The notes under the pieces: generated by a model | The model's input: the letters and a program-made list of their open reading frames with translations, nothing else | Databases searched by the model: none | Told to the model about the DNA's origin: nothing | Origin: Bradyrhizobium genosp. SA-3 | GTDB taxonomy: Bacteria > Pseudomonadota > Alphaproteobacteria > Rhizobiales > Xanthobacteraceae | Direction of reading: 5' to 3' | Length of the DNA stretch: 64,000 bases | Assembly (NCBI RefSeq): GCF_004212635.1 | Contig: NZ_PSRT01000036.1 | Span: forward strand, 1 to 64,000 | Shown: positions 17,294 to 27,567 of the stretch, one piece after another | Layout of the letters: every line of letters begins with the position of its first letter | Numbering within the stretch: the first letter of the stretch is position 1 | Position numbers and translations under genes: made by a program

Positions 17294-18745
17294 ATGCGGC
17301 GGTCTCCGGGGTCTGCGTCCAGGACGCGGCACGCGGCGCGCTGGCTTGCGGCGCTGTGCCTCGCGGCCAGTTCGGGCGCTTGCGTGCTGACGCAGGATCT
17401 TCCCGATCCCGCGCTCGATGTTCCCACGCAGTACAAATACGCCGGCAAAGGGGATGCGCCGCCGCCGCTGGATTGGTGGCGCGGTTTCCGCTCCGCGGAG
17501 CTGACGCAGCTGATGCAGGAGGCGCAGACCGTCAACCTCGACATCGCCGCTGCGGTCGCGCGCATCGTCCAGGCCGACGCCCAGGCGCGGCAGGCGGGCG
17601 CGGCGCTGCTGCCGAGCCTGTCCACGGCCGGATCGGAAACCTATTCACGTACCTCGGGCTCGAGCGCCTCGGGCCTGTCCATCGGCGGACGCGAGGTCGT
17701 CAACTATTCGGCCTCGCTGAGCGCGAGCTACCAGCTCGACTTCTGGGGCCAGAACCGCGATGCGCTGCAAACGGCCGAGGAGACGGCGAACGCCAACCGC
17801 TTCGATCGCGACACGGTCGCGCTGACGACGCTGGCGGCCGTCGCCAATGCCTATTTCCAGGTGCTGGCCTCGCAGGACCGCATCAGGACCTCTCAGCGCA
17901 ACATCGCGAGCGCGCAACGCATCCTCGATGCGGTCAAGGAGCGGCGTAAGGCCGGTACCGGAAGCGATCTTGACGTCGCCCAGCAGGAGAGCGTGGTCGC
18001 GAACCAGAAGGCCTTGGTGCCGCCGCTGCGCCAGACGCTCGACCAGAACATCAACGCGCTGGCTGTGTTGGTATCGCGCCCGCCGGAGAGCGTGCGCGTG
18101 CTCGGCGGCTCGCTGGACCGGATCGCGATCCCGCGCGTCACGCCCGGCCTGCCGTCCGAGATCCTGACGCAGCGGCCGGACATCCGCCGGCAGGAGGCGC
18201 AGCTCGCCTCGGCCACCGCGAACATCGGCAATGCCCGCGCGCAGTTCTTTCCGACGATCCAGCTGACCGGCAATGGCGGCTATCAGAGCTCGGCGCTGGT
18301 CTCGCTGTTCCAGCCGCATGCCGCTTTCTTCCAGCTCGTCGGCAGCGCCACGCAGCCGATCTTCGACGGCGGCAGGATCCTCGGCAATTTCGAACTTGCC
18401 AAGGCGCGGCAGGACGAACTGCTCCAGACCTACCGCAAGACCATCGTCCAGGCCTTTGCCGATGTCGACAACGCGCTGTTCTCGATCAAGCAGACCACGA
18501 TCAAGCTGCAATTGCAGCGCGATGTCGTCACCGCCTCGCGCCGCGCCTTCGATCTCTCCGAGCAGCAATTGCGCGCCGGCACTGCCGACATCGTGACCGT
18601 GCTCAACACCCAACTGACCCTGTTCCAGGCGGAAGACGCGCTATCGCAGGCCCAACTCGCACGGCTTCTCGCCATCGTCAGCCTGTACCAGGCGCTCGGC
18701 GGTGGTTGGGAGCCGAGGATGGAGAAACCGGTCAATGCTCTTTAA
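17294..18745 (+). CDS. NodT-family outer membrane efflux lipoprotein of an RND system
   Basis: TolC-like outer membrane channel subunit of the NodT/OprM family, about 483 residues. A lipoprotein signal peptide ends in the lipobox ASSGAC, so Cys would be lipidated. Two outer membrane factor repeats follow (for example SYQLDFWGQNRDAL in the first and TQPIFDGGRILGNFELAKA in the second). The start is ambiguous: GTG at 17234, GTG at 17267 (after a G-rich stretch) and ATG at 17294 are in frame; the ATG gives a normal signal peptide length. The gene overlaps the adaptor gene by 11 bp, so they are co-translated. Confidence 0.87.
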   Translation: MRRSPGSASRTRHAARWLAALCLAASSGACVLTQDLPDPALDVPTQYKYAGKGDAPPPLDWWRGFRSAELTQLMQEAQTVNLDIAAAVARIVQADAQARQAGAALLPSLSTAGSETYSRTSGSSASGLSIGGREVVNYSASLSASYQLDFWGQNRDALQTAEETANANRFDRDTVALTTLAAVANAYFQVLASQDRIRTSQRNIASAQRILDAVKERRKAGTGSDLDVAQQESVVANQKALVPPLRQTLDQNINALAVLVSRPPESVRVLGGSLDRIAIPRVTPGLPSEILTQRPDIRRQEAQLASATANIGNARAQFFPTIQLTGNGGYQSSALVSLFQPHAAFFQLVGSATQPIFDGGRILGNFELAKARQDELLQTYRKTIVQAFADVDNALFSIKQTTIKLQLQRDVVTASRRAFDLSEQQLRAGTADIVTVLNTQLTLFQAEDALSQAQLARLLAIVSLYQALGGGWEPRMEKPVNAL

Positions 18746-20126
18746 GCCGGAGGCGAAGCAAGGCGCGAAGGAGGGGACGGCGAAAAAATCGCGCGGCCGC
18801 GGCCTGGTCATGACCCTGATCACGCTCGCGATCCTCGGCGGCCTTGGTTATCTCGGCTGGACCGTCACGCATCAGCAGCAGGCGAATAACCGCAACCAGC
18901 GGCCCGATCTGCCGGTGCCCGTGCTGGCGGCGAGCCCGCGCGTCCAGGACGTGCCGGTTTATCTCGACGGCGTCGGTGCGATCCGAGCGCTCAATACCGT
19001 GACCGTGCGCTCGCAGGTGGATGGCAAGCTGATCGCGGTCAATTTCACCGAAGGTCAGGACGTCAAGAAGGGCGACGTGCTCGGCGAGATCGATCCGGCG
19101 ATTTATCAGGCGCAGTACGATCAGGCTGTGGCCAAGAAGGCGCAGGACCAAGCCCAGCTCGCCAACCAGCGCATTGACCTTGCGCGCTACGAGCAGCTCG
19201 CCGCCACCAATGCCGGCTCGAAGCAGCAGGCCGACACGCAGCGGGCCCTGGTGGCGCAGACCGAGGCGCTGATAAAGGCGGATCAGGCCGCGATCGACAA
19301 TGCCGCGGCGACGCTGAGCTACACCAAGATCGTGGCGCCGCTCTCGGGCCGCGTCGGCCTGCGCCAGGTCGACCAGGGCAACATCATCCACGCCTCCGAC
19401 ACCACCGGCCTCGTCGTCATCACGCAGTTGCAGCCTATCGCGGTGTGGTTCAGCCTGCCACAGCAGCAGATCATGCGGGTCAACGCCGCGGCGGCGAAGG
19501 GGGCGCTCGCCGTCGACGTGTTCGGCAATGACGGCATCACGGTGATCGATACCGGCAAGCTCACCGGCATCGACAACCAGGTCGACCAGACCACCGGCAC
19601 GCTCAAGCTCAAGGCCGAATTCCCCAACGCCAGTTACCAGCTCTGGCCGGGCCAGTTCGTCAATGTCCGTCTCAAAGTCGAGACCTTGACGCAGGCGCTG
19701 GTGGTGCCGACCTCTGCGGTGCAGCGCGGCCCGATTGGCACGTTCAGCTATGTCATCGGCGAGGACAACATCGTCTCGGCCAAGCCCGTGACGGTGACGC
19801 AGCAGAACGAGCATGACGCGGTCATCGCCAGCGGGCTGTCGCCGAGCGACAGGGTCGTCACCACGGGTTTTGCCAATTTGTCCGACGGCTCCAAGGTGAC
19901 CGTCGGCCGCGACGACCAGACCCCCTCGGCCGATCTTGCCCCGCGCAAGCGCTCGCGCGGACCGGACGCTCAGAAGAAGGATGGCGCCAAAGAAGGCCAG
20001 AAGGATGGGCAAGGCAAGGACGGCGAGTTCCGCGCCAAGCGCAAGAGCAGCGAGGGCGACCAGAAGGGACAGACCGGACCGGCACCGGGGCCGGGGGCAT
20101 CGGGAAGTGGAGCCAAGCAGCCATGA
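18735..20126 (+). CDS. RND efflux periplasmic adaptor (membrane fusion protein, MdtA-like)
   Basis: 463-residue adaptor linking inner-membrane RND pumps to the outer membrane channel. It has one N-terminal membrane anchor (MTLITLAILGGLGYLGWTV), a lipoyl half-motif (TVRSQVDGKLIAVNFTEGQDVKKGDVLGEID is split by the hairpin), an alpha-hairpin rich in A, Q and K, the second lipoyl half (APLSGRVGLRQVDQGN) and a beta-barrel domain. The C-terminal 70 residues are a low-complexity Lys/Gly/Pro/Gln tail not needed by the family. ATG at 18735 has GGAG 10 nt upstream and overlaps the previous gene. Two pump genes follow, as in mdtABC/muxABC. Confidence 0.9.
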   Translation: MLFKPEAKQGAKEGTAKKSRGRGLVMTLITLAILGGLGYLGWTVTHQQQANNRNQRPDLPVPVLAASPRVQDVPVYLDGVGAIRALNTVTVRSQVDGKLIAVNFTEGQDVKKGDVLGEIDPAIYQAQYDQAVAKKAQDQAQLANQRIDLARYEQLAATNAGSKQQADTQRALVAQTEALIKADQAAIDNAAATLSYTKIVAPLSGRVGLRQVDQGNIIHASDTTGLVVITQLQPIAVWFSLPQQQIMRVNAAAAKGALAVDVFGNDGITVIDTGKLTGIDNQVDQTTGTLKLKAEFPNASYQLWPGQFVNVRLKVETLTQALVVPTSAVQRGPIGTFSYVIGEDNIVSAKPVTVTQQNEHDAVIASGLSPSDRVVTTGFANLSDGSKVTVGRDDQTPSADLAPRKRSRGPDAQKKDGAKEGQKDGQGKDGEFRAKRKSSEGDQKGQTGPAPGPGASGSGAKQP

Positions 20127-20165
20127 TCCCGACAACAGCCGCCTGAAGCGGCAGGCGTGTAACCC

Positions 20166-23100
20166 ATGGGTGTCTCCGAACCCTTCATCCGACGACCGAT
20201 CGCAACCTCGCTGCTCGGCATCGCGCTGCTGATCGGCGGCGCGCTCGGCTACTTCGCGCTGCCGGTCTCGGCGCTGCCGCAGGTCGATTTCCCGACCGTG
20301 CAGGTGACGACGCAGCTTCCGGGTGCGAGCCCCGACGTGATCGCCTCGCTGATCACCGCGCCGCTGGAGCGGCAGCTCGGCCAGATCCCGTCGCTGTCGG
20401 CGATGAATTCGACGAGCTCGTTCGGCGTCAGCCAGATCTCGCTCCAGTTCGACCTCAACCGCGACATCGACGGCGCGACCCAGGACGTGCAGGCCGCGAT
20501 CAACGCGGCGGCCGGCGTACTGCCCAAGACGCTGCCTTATCCGCCGACTTACGCCAAGGTGAATCCGGCGGACGCGCCGGTGATGACGCTGGCGCTGCGG
20601 TCGGACACGATCTCGCTGCGCGCGATGAGCGATATCGCCGACACCATTCTGGCGCAACGCTTGAGCCAGATCTCCGGCGTCGGACGGGTCTCGGTGCTCG
20701 GCGGGCTGAAGCCGGCCGTGCGCATCCAGGCCGACCTGGCGCGGCTGGCCGCCTACGGCATCGCCATGGAGGACCTGCGCACCGCGATCGCCAATGCCAA
20801 CGTCTCGGGGCCGAAAGGTTCGCTCGACGGCGCGCAGCAATCGTACATCATCGCGGCCAATGACCAGATCGCCGCCGCGGACGCCTACAAGCCTGTTATC
20901 ATCGCCTACCGCAACGGCTCGCCCGTCACCATCGCCGACGTCGCCCAGATCGTCGATGGTCTGGAGAACGACCGCACCGGCGGCTGGTACCAGGGCACGC
21001 CGGCCGTCATCATTGACATCCAGCGCCAGCCCGGCGCCAACGTCATCGACGTCGTCAGCCAGATCCGCGCGGAAATTCCCAAGGTTCAGCGCGCGATTCC
21101 GGCCGGCGTGAACCTCACCATCGTCTCCGACCGCACCGTCACCATCCGTGCCTCGGTCCATGACGTCCAGTTCACGCTGATCCTGAGCGTCGTGCTGGTG
21201 ACCCTGGTGGTGCTGTTGTTCCTGCGTTCGCTGCGCGCCACGCTGATCGCCGGCGTGGCCCTGCCGTTGTCGCTGATCACGAGCTTCGGCATCATGTATT
21301 TTGCCGGCTTCAGCCTCGACAATCTGTCGCTGATGGCGCTCACGATCGGCACCGGCTTCGTCGTCGACGACGCCATCGTCATGATCGAGAACATCGTCCG
21401 CCACATGGAGAATGGCGAGAGTGCGATGGAAGCCTCGCTCACGGGCGCGAGCGAAATCGGCTTCACCGTGATCTCGCTGACGGTGTCGCTGATCGCGGTT
21501 TTCATCCCGCTCTTGTTCATGTCGGGCCTCGTCGGGCGCATGTTCCGCGAATTCGCGTTGACGCTGACCATCGCGGTCGTGACCTCGGCGGTGGTCTCGC
21601 TCACGCTGACGCCGATGATGTGCTCGCGGCTGCTCAAGCACGCCCATGAGGAGCTGGCGGTGCCGGGATTGGCCGCGATCAGCCGCTTCATCGACCGCAC
21701 CGTCGAGTTCTATCACCGGACGCTTTTGTGGGTGCTTGAGCGTCAGCGCGCCACGCTGGTCGTAACCTTCGCCACGCTGGTTGCGACCCTCGTCCTCTAT
21801 GTCGTCGCGCCAAAAGGCTTCCTGCCGCTTCAGGACACCGCCTCGATCACGGCCGTGACGGAAGCTGGACCCGACGTGTCGTTCGCGGAGATGCAGAAGC
21901 GGCAGGCCGAGGCGGCCGCTGCCATCAAGGCCGACCCCGACGTCGTCGGCGTGGTCTCAGTCATCGGCGCCGGCTCGGTGAACCCGACCACCAATGTCGG
22001 GCGCCTCGTCATGACCTTGAGACCGCGCGGCGAACGGCGTGACGATGTCGCGGCCGTCGTGATCCGCCTGAAGGAGAGGGTATCAGGCATCCCCGGCATG
22101 ACCGTTTATTTCCAGCCGGTGCAGGACGTGCAGATCTCGACCCAGTCGAGCCGCTCGCAATATCAGTACACGCTGACCGGCACCGATGCGACGCTGGTCT
22201 CGGAATGGGCCGGCAAGCTGGTGGCGGAGATGCGGCGTGACCCGCTGTTCCGCGACGTCTCTTCGGAGGCGCAGGAAGGCGGGCTGCGGGCACAGCTCGA
22301 TGTCGACCGTACCCGCGCCGGACAGCTCGGCGTGAGTCTGCAAGGAATTACCGACACGCTGAACGACGCCTTCGCGCAGCGGCAGATCTCGACCATCTAC
22401 GGCCAGGCCAACCAGTACCGCGTCGTGCTGGAGGCGCTGCCGATGTACCAGCGCGATCCCTCGATCCTGTCGAAGCTCTATCTGCCGGGCGCCGCGAGCA
22501 GCATCGTCGGCGCGCCGAGTGCCCAGGTGCCGCTGTCGGCCGTGGCGACGCTGAAGCGCACCACGGCGCCGCTTGCGATTTCGCACCAGGCGCAATTCCC
22601 CTCCGTGTCCCTCAGCTTCAACCTCGCGCCCGGCGCGGCGCTCGGCGATGCCGTCGAGGCGGTCAAGACGATCGAAACCCGCATCGGCATGCCCAACAGC
22701 ATCGTCGGCGTCTATGCCGGCGATGCCGCCGAATTCGCCAAGGCGCTCGCCGGCCAGCCCTGGCTGCTGCTCGCCGCCGTGATCACGATCTACATCGTGC
22801 TGGGTGTGCTCTATGAGAGCTACATCCACCCGATCACGATCCTGTCGACGCTGCCCTCGGCCGGCGTCGGCGCCATCCTGGCCCTGGTCCTGTGCGGGCA
22901 GGATCTCTCGGTGATCGGCCTGATCGGCATCATCCTGCTGATGGGTATCGTCAAGAAGAACGCGATCATGATGATCGACTTCGCGCTCGAGGCCGAGCGC
23001 GGGCAGGGGATGTCGCCGAACGAGGCGATCGTGCAGGCTTGTCTCTTGCGCTTCCGCCCGATCATGATGACGACACTGGCGGCCCTGTTCGGCGCATTGC

Positions 23101-23315
23101 CGCTGGCGATCGAGAGCGGCACCGGCGCCGAGCTGCGCTTCCCGCTTGGCATCTCCATCATCGGCGGCCTGCTGCTGAGCCAGTTGCTCACGCTCTACAC
23201 CACGCCCGTGATCTATCTTGCACTCGATCGCATCAACCGCCGCCTCGAACAGGCGCTGCCGCCGGCCGAATCCGGCGGCCCGCCGGTCGCGGGCGCGACC
23301 GAGGGGATGCAGTGA
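20166..23315 (+). CDS. RND efflux inner-membrane pump, MdtB/MuxB-like
   Basis: Proton-driven RND transporter of 1049 residues, the usual length. It opens with SEPFIRRPIATSLLGIALL and carries the TM4 proton-relay pair in the pattern GFVVDDAIVMIENI (two adjacent Asp) and the TM10 region MGIVKKNAIMMIDFAL. Twelve membrane helices and two large periplasmic loops are visible. The paired arrangement with a second, different pump and a single adaptor is characteristic of the hetero-multimeric MdtBC/MuxBC class, which exports drugs, bile-salt-like detergents or flavonoids. Its stop overlaps the next ATG (TGATG). Confidence 0.92.
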   Translation: MGVSEPFIRRPIATSLLGIALLIGGALGYFALPVSALPQVDFPTVQVTTQLPGASPDVIASLITAPLERQLGQIPSLSAMNSTSSFGVSQISLQFDLNRDIDGATQDVQAAINAAAGVLPKTLPYPPTYAKVNPADAPVMTLALRSDTISLRAMSDIADTILAQRLSQISGVGRVSVLGGLKPAVRIQADLARLAAYGIAMEDLRTAIANANVSGPKGSLDGAQQSYIIAANDQIAAADAYKPVIIAYRNGSPVTIADVAQIVDGLENDRTGGWYQGTPAVIIDIQRQPGANVIDVVSQIRAEIPKVQRAIPAGVNLTIVSDRTVTIRASVHDVQFTLILSVVLVTLVVLLFLRSLRATLIAGVALPLSLITSFGIMYFAGFSLDNLSLMALTIGTGFVVDDAIVMIENIVRHMENGESAMEASLTGASEIGFTVISLTVSLIAVFIPLLFMSGLVGRMFREFALTLTIAVVTSAVVSLTLTPMMCSRLLKHAHEELAVPGLAAISRFIDRTVEFYHRTLLWVLERQRATLVVTFATLVATLVLYVVAPKGFLPLQDTASITAVTEAGPDVSFAEMQKRQAEAAAAIKADPDVVGVVSVIGAGSVNPTTNVGRLVMTLRPRGERRDDVAAVVIRLKERVSGIPGMTVYFQPVQDVQISTQSSRSQYQYTLTGTDATLVSEWAGKLVAEMRRDPLFRDVSSEAQEGGLRAQLDVDRTRAGQLGVSLQGITDTLNDAFAQRQISTIYGQANQYRVVLEALPMYQRDPSILSKLYLPGAASSIVGAPSAQVPLSAVATLKRTTAPLAISHQAQFPSVSLSFNLAPGAALGDAVEAVKTIETRIGMPNSIVGVYAGDAAEFAKALAGQPWLLLAAVITIYIVLGVLYESYIHPITILSTLPSAGVGAILALVLCGQDLSVIGLIGIILLMGIVKKNAIMMIDFALEAERGQGMSPNEAIVQACLLRFRPIMMTTLAALFGALPLAIESGTGAELRFPLGISIIGGLLLSQLLTLYTTPVIYLALDRINRRLEQALPPAESGGPPVAGATEGMQ

Positions 23316-26300
23316 TGGCATCGATCTCGGAGCCCTTCATCCGCCGCCCGGTTGCGACCACGCTGCTGTCGATCGGGTTGTTCCTGCTGGGTGTCGTCGC
23401 CTACGAGTTCCTCCCGGTTGCCTCGGTCCCGAATGTCGACTTTCCCGCCATCTTCGTCTCGGCCAGCCGCCCCGGCGCCGATCCGTCCGTGATGGCCGCA
23501 ACGGTGGCCTCGCCACTGGAGCGGCGGCTCGGGGAGATCGCCGGCATCAACCAGATCACGTCCACGAGCTCGCTCGGCACGACCAACATCCAGCTCCAGT
23601 TCGACATCGGCCGCAACATCGACAAGGCCGCCCGCGACGTGCAGGCGGCCATCAACGCCTCGCTCATCGATCTGCCGAGCGACCTACCGACACTGCCACG
23701 CTTCCGCAAAGCCAACACCGCCGGCGCGCCCGTCTTCGTGCTGGCGCTGACCTCGAAGACGCTGTCGGCCAGCGCGATCTACGACGTCGCCGATACGGTC
23801 ATCGCCCAGCGCATCTCGCAAGTGCCTGGCGTCGGCGACGTCACGGTCTCCGGCGCCGATCAGCCGGCCGTGCGGGTACAGCTCAATCCAGTCGCGCTGT
23901 CGAACGCAGGCATCGCCACCGACGACGTCAGGACCGCGATCATCAATGCCAATCCGCTTGGTCCCGTCGGCATCTTCAACGGCGAGCGCCAGAGCGAGAC
24001 TCTGGCGCTCAATCGACAGATGCGCACGGCGAAAGAGTTTCGCGACATCGTCATCAAAAGCTCGAACGGCAATTTCGTGCGGCTCTCCGACGTCGCCGAT
24101 ATCGAGGATTCCGTCCGCAACGCCCGCTCGATCGCCTGGTTCAACAAGCAGCCGGCGGTGCTGATCCAGATCACCAAGCAGGGCGATGCCAACGTGATCG
24201 ATACCGTGGATCGCGTGAAGGCGTTGATCCCGGCATTGAAACAGTGGATCCCGGCCGGCGTCGAGATATCCACCCTGGTCGATCGCACCGGCACGATCCG
24301 CGCCAGTGTCCTGGACATGCAATGGACCTTGCTGGCGACCGCGTTCCTCGTCATGATCGTGGTGTTCGTGTTCCTGCGGCGGCTGACGCCGACGATCGCG
24401 GCGGGCATCTCGGTGCCGCTGGCCTTGGCCGGTACCTGTGCCGGCATGTGGATTGCGGGCTTTTCGATCGACAATCTGTCGCTGATGGCGCTGGCGATCT
24501 CCGTCGGCTTCGTGGTCGACGACGCCATCGTCATGATCGAGAACATGTTCCGCAATCTCGAGCACGGCATGCGGCCGTTCCGAGCGGCGCAGGAGGGCGC
24601 GAAGCAGATCGGCTTCACCGTGGTCTCGATCAGCCTGTCGCTGATCGCGGCGTTCACGCCGCTGATCTTCATGGACGGCATCGTCGGCCGGCTGCTCCGC
24701 GAATTCTCGTTGACGCTGACCTTCGCGATCCTGATCTCGACGCTGGTGTCGCTCACGGTCACGCCGATGATCTGCGCCCACTACATCCGGCAAACCACGT
24801 CCGGCACCGCGACTTTGTTCGATCGCCTGATCGAGGGCTCGCTGTCACGGATCGTCGCCTTCTACACCCGCACCCTGCGCACCGTGCTGGAATTCCCGCT
24901 GCTGACGCTGCTGGTGTTCTTCGCCACCATCGGCCTCACGGTGACGCTCTACATCAAGGTTCCCAAAGGCTATTTCCCGACCGACGATTCCGGCTTCGTG
25001 ATCGGGGCGACGCGCGCCTCGGCCGACATCTCGTTTCAGTCGATGCTCGGCCTGCAGCAGCGGCTCGCCGAGATCGTGATGCAGGATCCGGCCGTCGCCG
25101 GCATCGGCTCGACCGTCGGCAGCGGCGGGGGCCCCGGAGCGGCGACCTCGAACCGCGGCACCATGTTCATCAGCCTGAAGCCGCCGGAGGAGCGCGACCA
25201 CATCTCGACGCAGGTCGTGATCGACCGTCTCAGGCGCGCATTGTATCCCGTGCCCGGCATCCGCCTCTTCATGTTCGCCGCCCAGGACGTGCGCGCCGGC
25301 GGGCGACAGAGCGATTCCGACTACCAGTACACGCTGACCAGCACCGATCTCGGCCTGCTGCAGAAATGGGCGCCGATCGTGGCCAAACGCATGGAGAGCG
25401 TCGAAGGCATCACCGACATTTCCAGCGATCGCGATCCCGGCGGGCTTCAGCTGACCTTGTCGATCGACCGCCAGAAGGCCTCGGCGCTCGGCGTGAGGGT
25501 GCAGGACATCGACAATGCGCTGAACAACGCTTTCGCGCAGCGGCAGATCGGAATTATTTACACCCAGCGCAACCAGTACATGACCGTGCTGGAGATCGAC
25601 CCGAAATTCCAGGTCGATCCCTCCAACCTCGATCGCATCTATGTCGCCGGCGCGGGCGACGCGCAGGTACCGCTGTCCGCCGTGGTCCATGCAACGCGTG
25701 GGCTCGCTGCGCTCGCGGTCTATCACTCGCAGTCGTTCCCCTCGACGACTGTGTCGTTCAACCTCTTGCCCGACGTGCCGCTCCAGGCCGCGACGCAAAA
25801 CATCCAGCGTGCGGTCGAGGAATTGCACATGCCGGAAGGCATCCGCGGCAGCTTTGACGGCAATGCCGGCGATTTCGCCAAGACCAGCGGCCGCCAGCCA
25901 CTCTTGATCCTCGGCGCGCTGGTCGCGATGTATATCGTGCTCGGCGTGCTTTATGAGAGCCTCGCCCATCCGCTCACGATCATCTCGACGCTGCCTTCGG
26001 CCGGCCTCGGCGCGCTGCTTGCGCTTCAATTGACCAATACGCCGCTGACGGTGATCGCCTTCGTCGGCATCATCCTGCTGATCGGCATCGTCAAGAAGAA
26101 CGGCATCATGATGGTGGACTTCGCGCTCGATGCCGAGCGCCAGCGCGGGCTGTCCTCGGCGGAGGCGATCTTCGAGGCCTGCCAGGCGCGCTTCCGCCCG
26201 ATCCTGATGACGACGATGGCGGCGCTGTTCGCCGGCATTCCGCTGGTGGTCGCGACCGGCCCCGGCACGGAACTGCGGCGTCCGCTCGGCATCACCATCA

Positions 26301-26419
26301 TCGGCGGCCTGTTCGTCTCGCAGATCCTGACGCTCTACACGACGCCGGTGATCTACCTTCTGATCGACCGTCTGCGGCGGCGAACCGCGCCGCGCCCGCT
26401 GGCCACGCCGGCGGAATAG
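23315..26419 (+). CDS. RND efflux inner-membrane pump, MdtC/MuxC-like
   Basis: Second RND subunit, 1034 residues, beginning SISEPFIRRPVATTLLSIGL. It has the same TM4 motif (GFVVDDAIVMIENM) and TM10 motif (IGIVKKNGIMMVDFAL). It is clearly paralogous to the preceding pump but diverged throughout, consistent with an old duplication giving two non-identical subunits of one trimer. ATG at 23315 overlaps the upstream stop; earlier in-frame starts lie inside the previous gene. It is the last gene of the efflux operon; a short 36-bp gap precedes the DTW gene, which may also be read through. Confidence 0.92.
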   Translation: MASISEPFIRRPVATTLLSIGLFLLGVVAYEFLPVASVPNVDFPAIFVSASRPGADPSVMAATVASPLERRLGEIAGINQITSTSSLGTTNIQLQFDIGRNIDKAARDVQAAINASLIDLPSDLPTLPRFRKANTAGAPVFVLALTSKTLSASAIYDVADTVIAQRISQVPGVGDVTVSGADQPAVRVQLNPVALSNAGIATDDVRTAIINANPLGPVGIFNGERQSETLALNRQMRTAKEFRDIVIKSSNGNFVRLSDVADIEDSVRNARSIAWFNKQPAVLIQITKQGDANVIDTVDRVKALIPALKQWIPAGVEISTLVDRTGTIRASVLDMQWTLLATAFLVMIVVFVFLRRLTPTIAAGISVPLALAGTCAGMWIAGFSIDNLSLMALAISVGFVVDDAIVMIENMFRNLEHGMRPFRAAQEGAKQIGFTVVSISLSLIAAFTPLIFMDGIVGRLLREFSLTLTFAILISTLVSLTVTPMICAHYIRQTTSGTATLFDRLIEGSLSRIVAFYTRTLRTVLEFPLLTLLVFFATIGLTVTLYIKVPKGYFPTDDSGFVIGATRASADISFQSMLGLQQRLAEIVMQDPAVAGIGSTVGSGGGPGAATSNRGTMFISLKPPEERDHISTQVVIDRLRRALYPVPGIRLFMFAAQDVRAGGRQSDSDYQYTLTSTDLGLLQKWAPIVAKRMESVEGITDISSDRDPGGLQLTLSIDRQKASALGVRVQDIDNALNNAFAQRQIGIIYTQRNQYMTVLEIDPKFQVDPSNLDRIYVAGAGDAQVPLSAVVHATRGLAALAVYHSQSFPSTTVSFNLLPDVPLQAATQNIQRAVEELHMPEGIRGSFDGNAGDFAKTSGRQPLLILGALVAMYIVLGVLYESLAHPLTIISTLPSAGLGALLALQLTNTPLTVIAFVGIILLIGIVKKNGIMMVDFALDAERQRGLSSAEAIFEACQARFRPILMTTMAALFAGIPLVVATGPGTELRRPLGITIIGGLFVSQILTLYTTPVIYLLIDRLRRRTAPRPLATPAE

Positions 26420-26455
26420 GTTGTTGAAGCGCCGCATCGAGCGTATAGCGGCGCC

Positions 26456-27196
26456 ATGTCCAACGCGCCCGACACCGCCGCCGCGCCGGCCGAGCCGATC
26501 CCCGAATGCCCGCACTGCCAGAAGCCGATGCCGCTGTGCATCTGCGACAGCGTCACGCCCATTGAAAATCGGCTGTCGCTCCTGATCCTCCAGCACCCGC
26601 AGGAGCAGGACAGGGCGCTCGGCACCGCGCGGCTGCTCGCGAAGCATTTCGCAGATGCCACTGTGCGGGTCGGCCTGTCCTGGCCGAGCCTGTCCAAGGC
26701 GTTGGGGCGCCCGGTCGAGAATGCCGCGCGCTGGGCCGTGCTCTATCTCGGCTCGGCCCGCGCGGCCGATCTCGACGCCGAGGGCGAGATCGTCGCGCTC
26801 AACCGCAAGGGCGAGGTCGCGGAGAACCAGCGCGCGATCCTCGGCAAGCTCGAAGGCGTGGTGCTGCTCGATGGCACCTGGAGCCAGGCCAAGGCGCTGT
26901 GGTGGCGCAATCCCTGGATGCTGAAATGCCAGCGCGTGATCCTGAACCCGGCGCACCCCTCGCGCTACGGGCGCCTGCGTAAGGAGCCACGCCGCGACGG
27001 CCTCTCGACCATCGAGGCGGCGGCGACGATCCTCGCGGGCCTCGAGCGGCGTCCTGATATCGCCGACACCCTGCACGCCAGTTTTGAGCGACTGTTGACC
27101 CGCTACCGTGAGGTACAGGCCGAGATGCCGGAATTGGCGCCCAGACCTGCCCCGAAGCGCGGCCGCCGCGACTTCCGGCGTCGCAAACGAGCCTGA
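26456..27196 (+). CDS. DTW-domain protein, probable tRNA-uridine aminocarboxypropyltransferase
   Basis: 246 residues. The N-terminus has a zinc-type cluster ECPHCQKPMPLCICD, and the middle has the DTW-family signature in the form LLDGTWSQAKAL followed by NPAHPSRYGRLRKEP. Known DTW proteins (E. coli TapT) make acp3U47 in tRNA using S-adenosylmethionine. Here the classical D-T-W reads D-G-T-W, which is common in the family. It lies just upstream of a tRNA-Cys gene, which may be coincidence. Confidence 0.83.
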   Translation: MSNAPDTAAAPAEPIPECPHCQKPMPLCICDSVTPIENRLSLLILQHPQEQDRALGTARLLAKHFADATVRVGLSWPSLSKALGRPVENAARWAVLYLGSARAADLDAEGEIVALNRKGEVAENQRAILGKLEGVVLLDGTWSQAKALWWRNPWMLKCQRVILNPAHPSRYGRLRKEPRRDGLSTIEAAATILAGLERRPDIADTLHASFERLLTRYREVQAEMPELAPRPAPKRGRRDFRRRKRA

Positions 27197-27315
27197 CAGG
27201 CTGGAGCAAAAGCATAGCGCTCGAGGGCTCCATCAAGGCGTTGGAAGTCGCCTGGAAAGTGGGGCGAAGGCGGTTGCCTAAAGCCTTCATCCCCTATATT
27301 GCTCCGGCCTTACGG

Positions 27316-27389
27316 GGCCACGTGGCGGAGTGGTTACGCAACGGTCTGCAAAACCGTGTACACCAGTTCAATTCTGGTCGTGGCCTCCA
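27316..27389 (+). tRNA. tRNA-Cys (GCA)
   Basis: A 74-nt cloverleaf with acceptor arms GGCCACG / CGTGGCC, discriminator T, encoded CCA (27387-27389), anticodon GCA at 27348-27350 and T-loop TTCAATT. All stems pair by eye. Confidence 0.95.
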
Positions 27390-27567
27390 TCAAGCCTCTG
27401 ATTCTTCAGCTTAAAATTCACTTCGGCTCAGGTTCCGCGAGCATCGCGTTCGATCTGCTCGCGCCGGATTTGCCCGGGGCCCGGCGGAAACCCGCGATTC
27501 AGGCCCGTTGGCATAGAGTTCGCATCGGTTGGGCGGAATATCCGATCAACCGAGCGCTGGAGAAGCC

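Noticed and set aside
18732..21716. Very long open frame on the minus strand opposite the RND adaptor and pump
   Set aside because: It is an antisense shadow produced by high GC and strong third-position GC bias; its composition (His/Arg/Asp-rich) has no family pattern, while the plus strand encodes clear efflux proteins.
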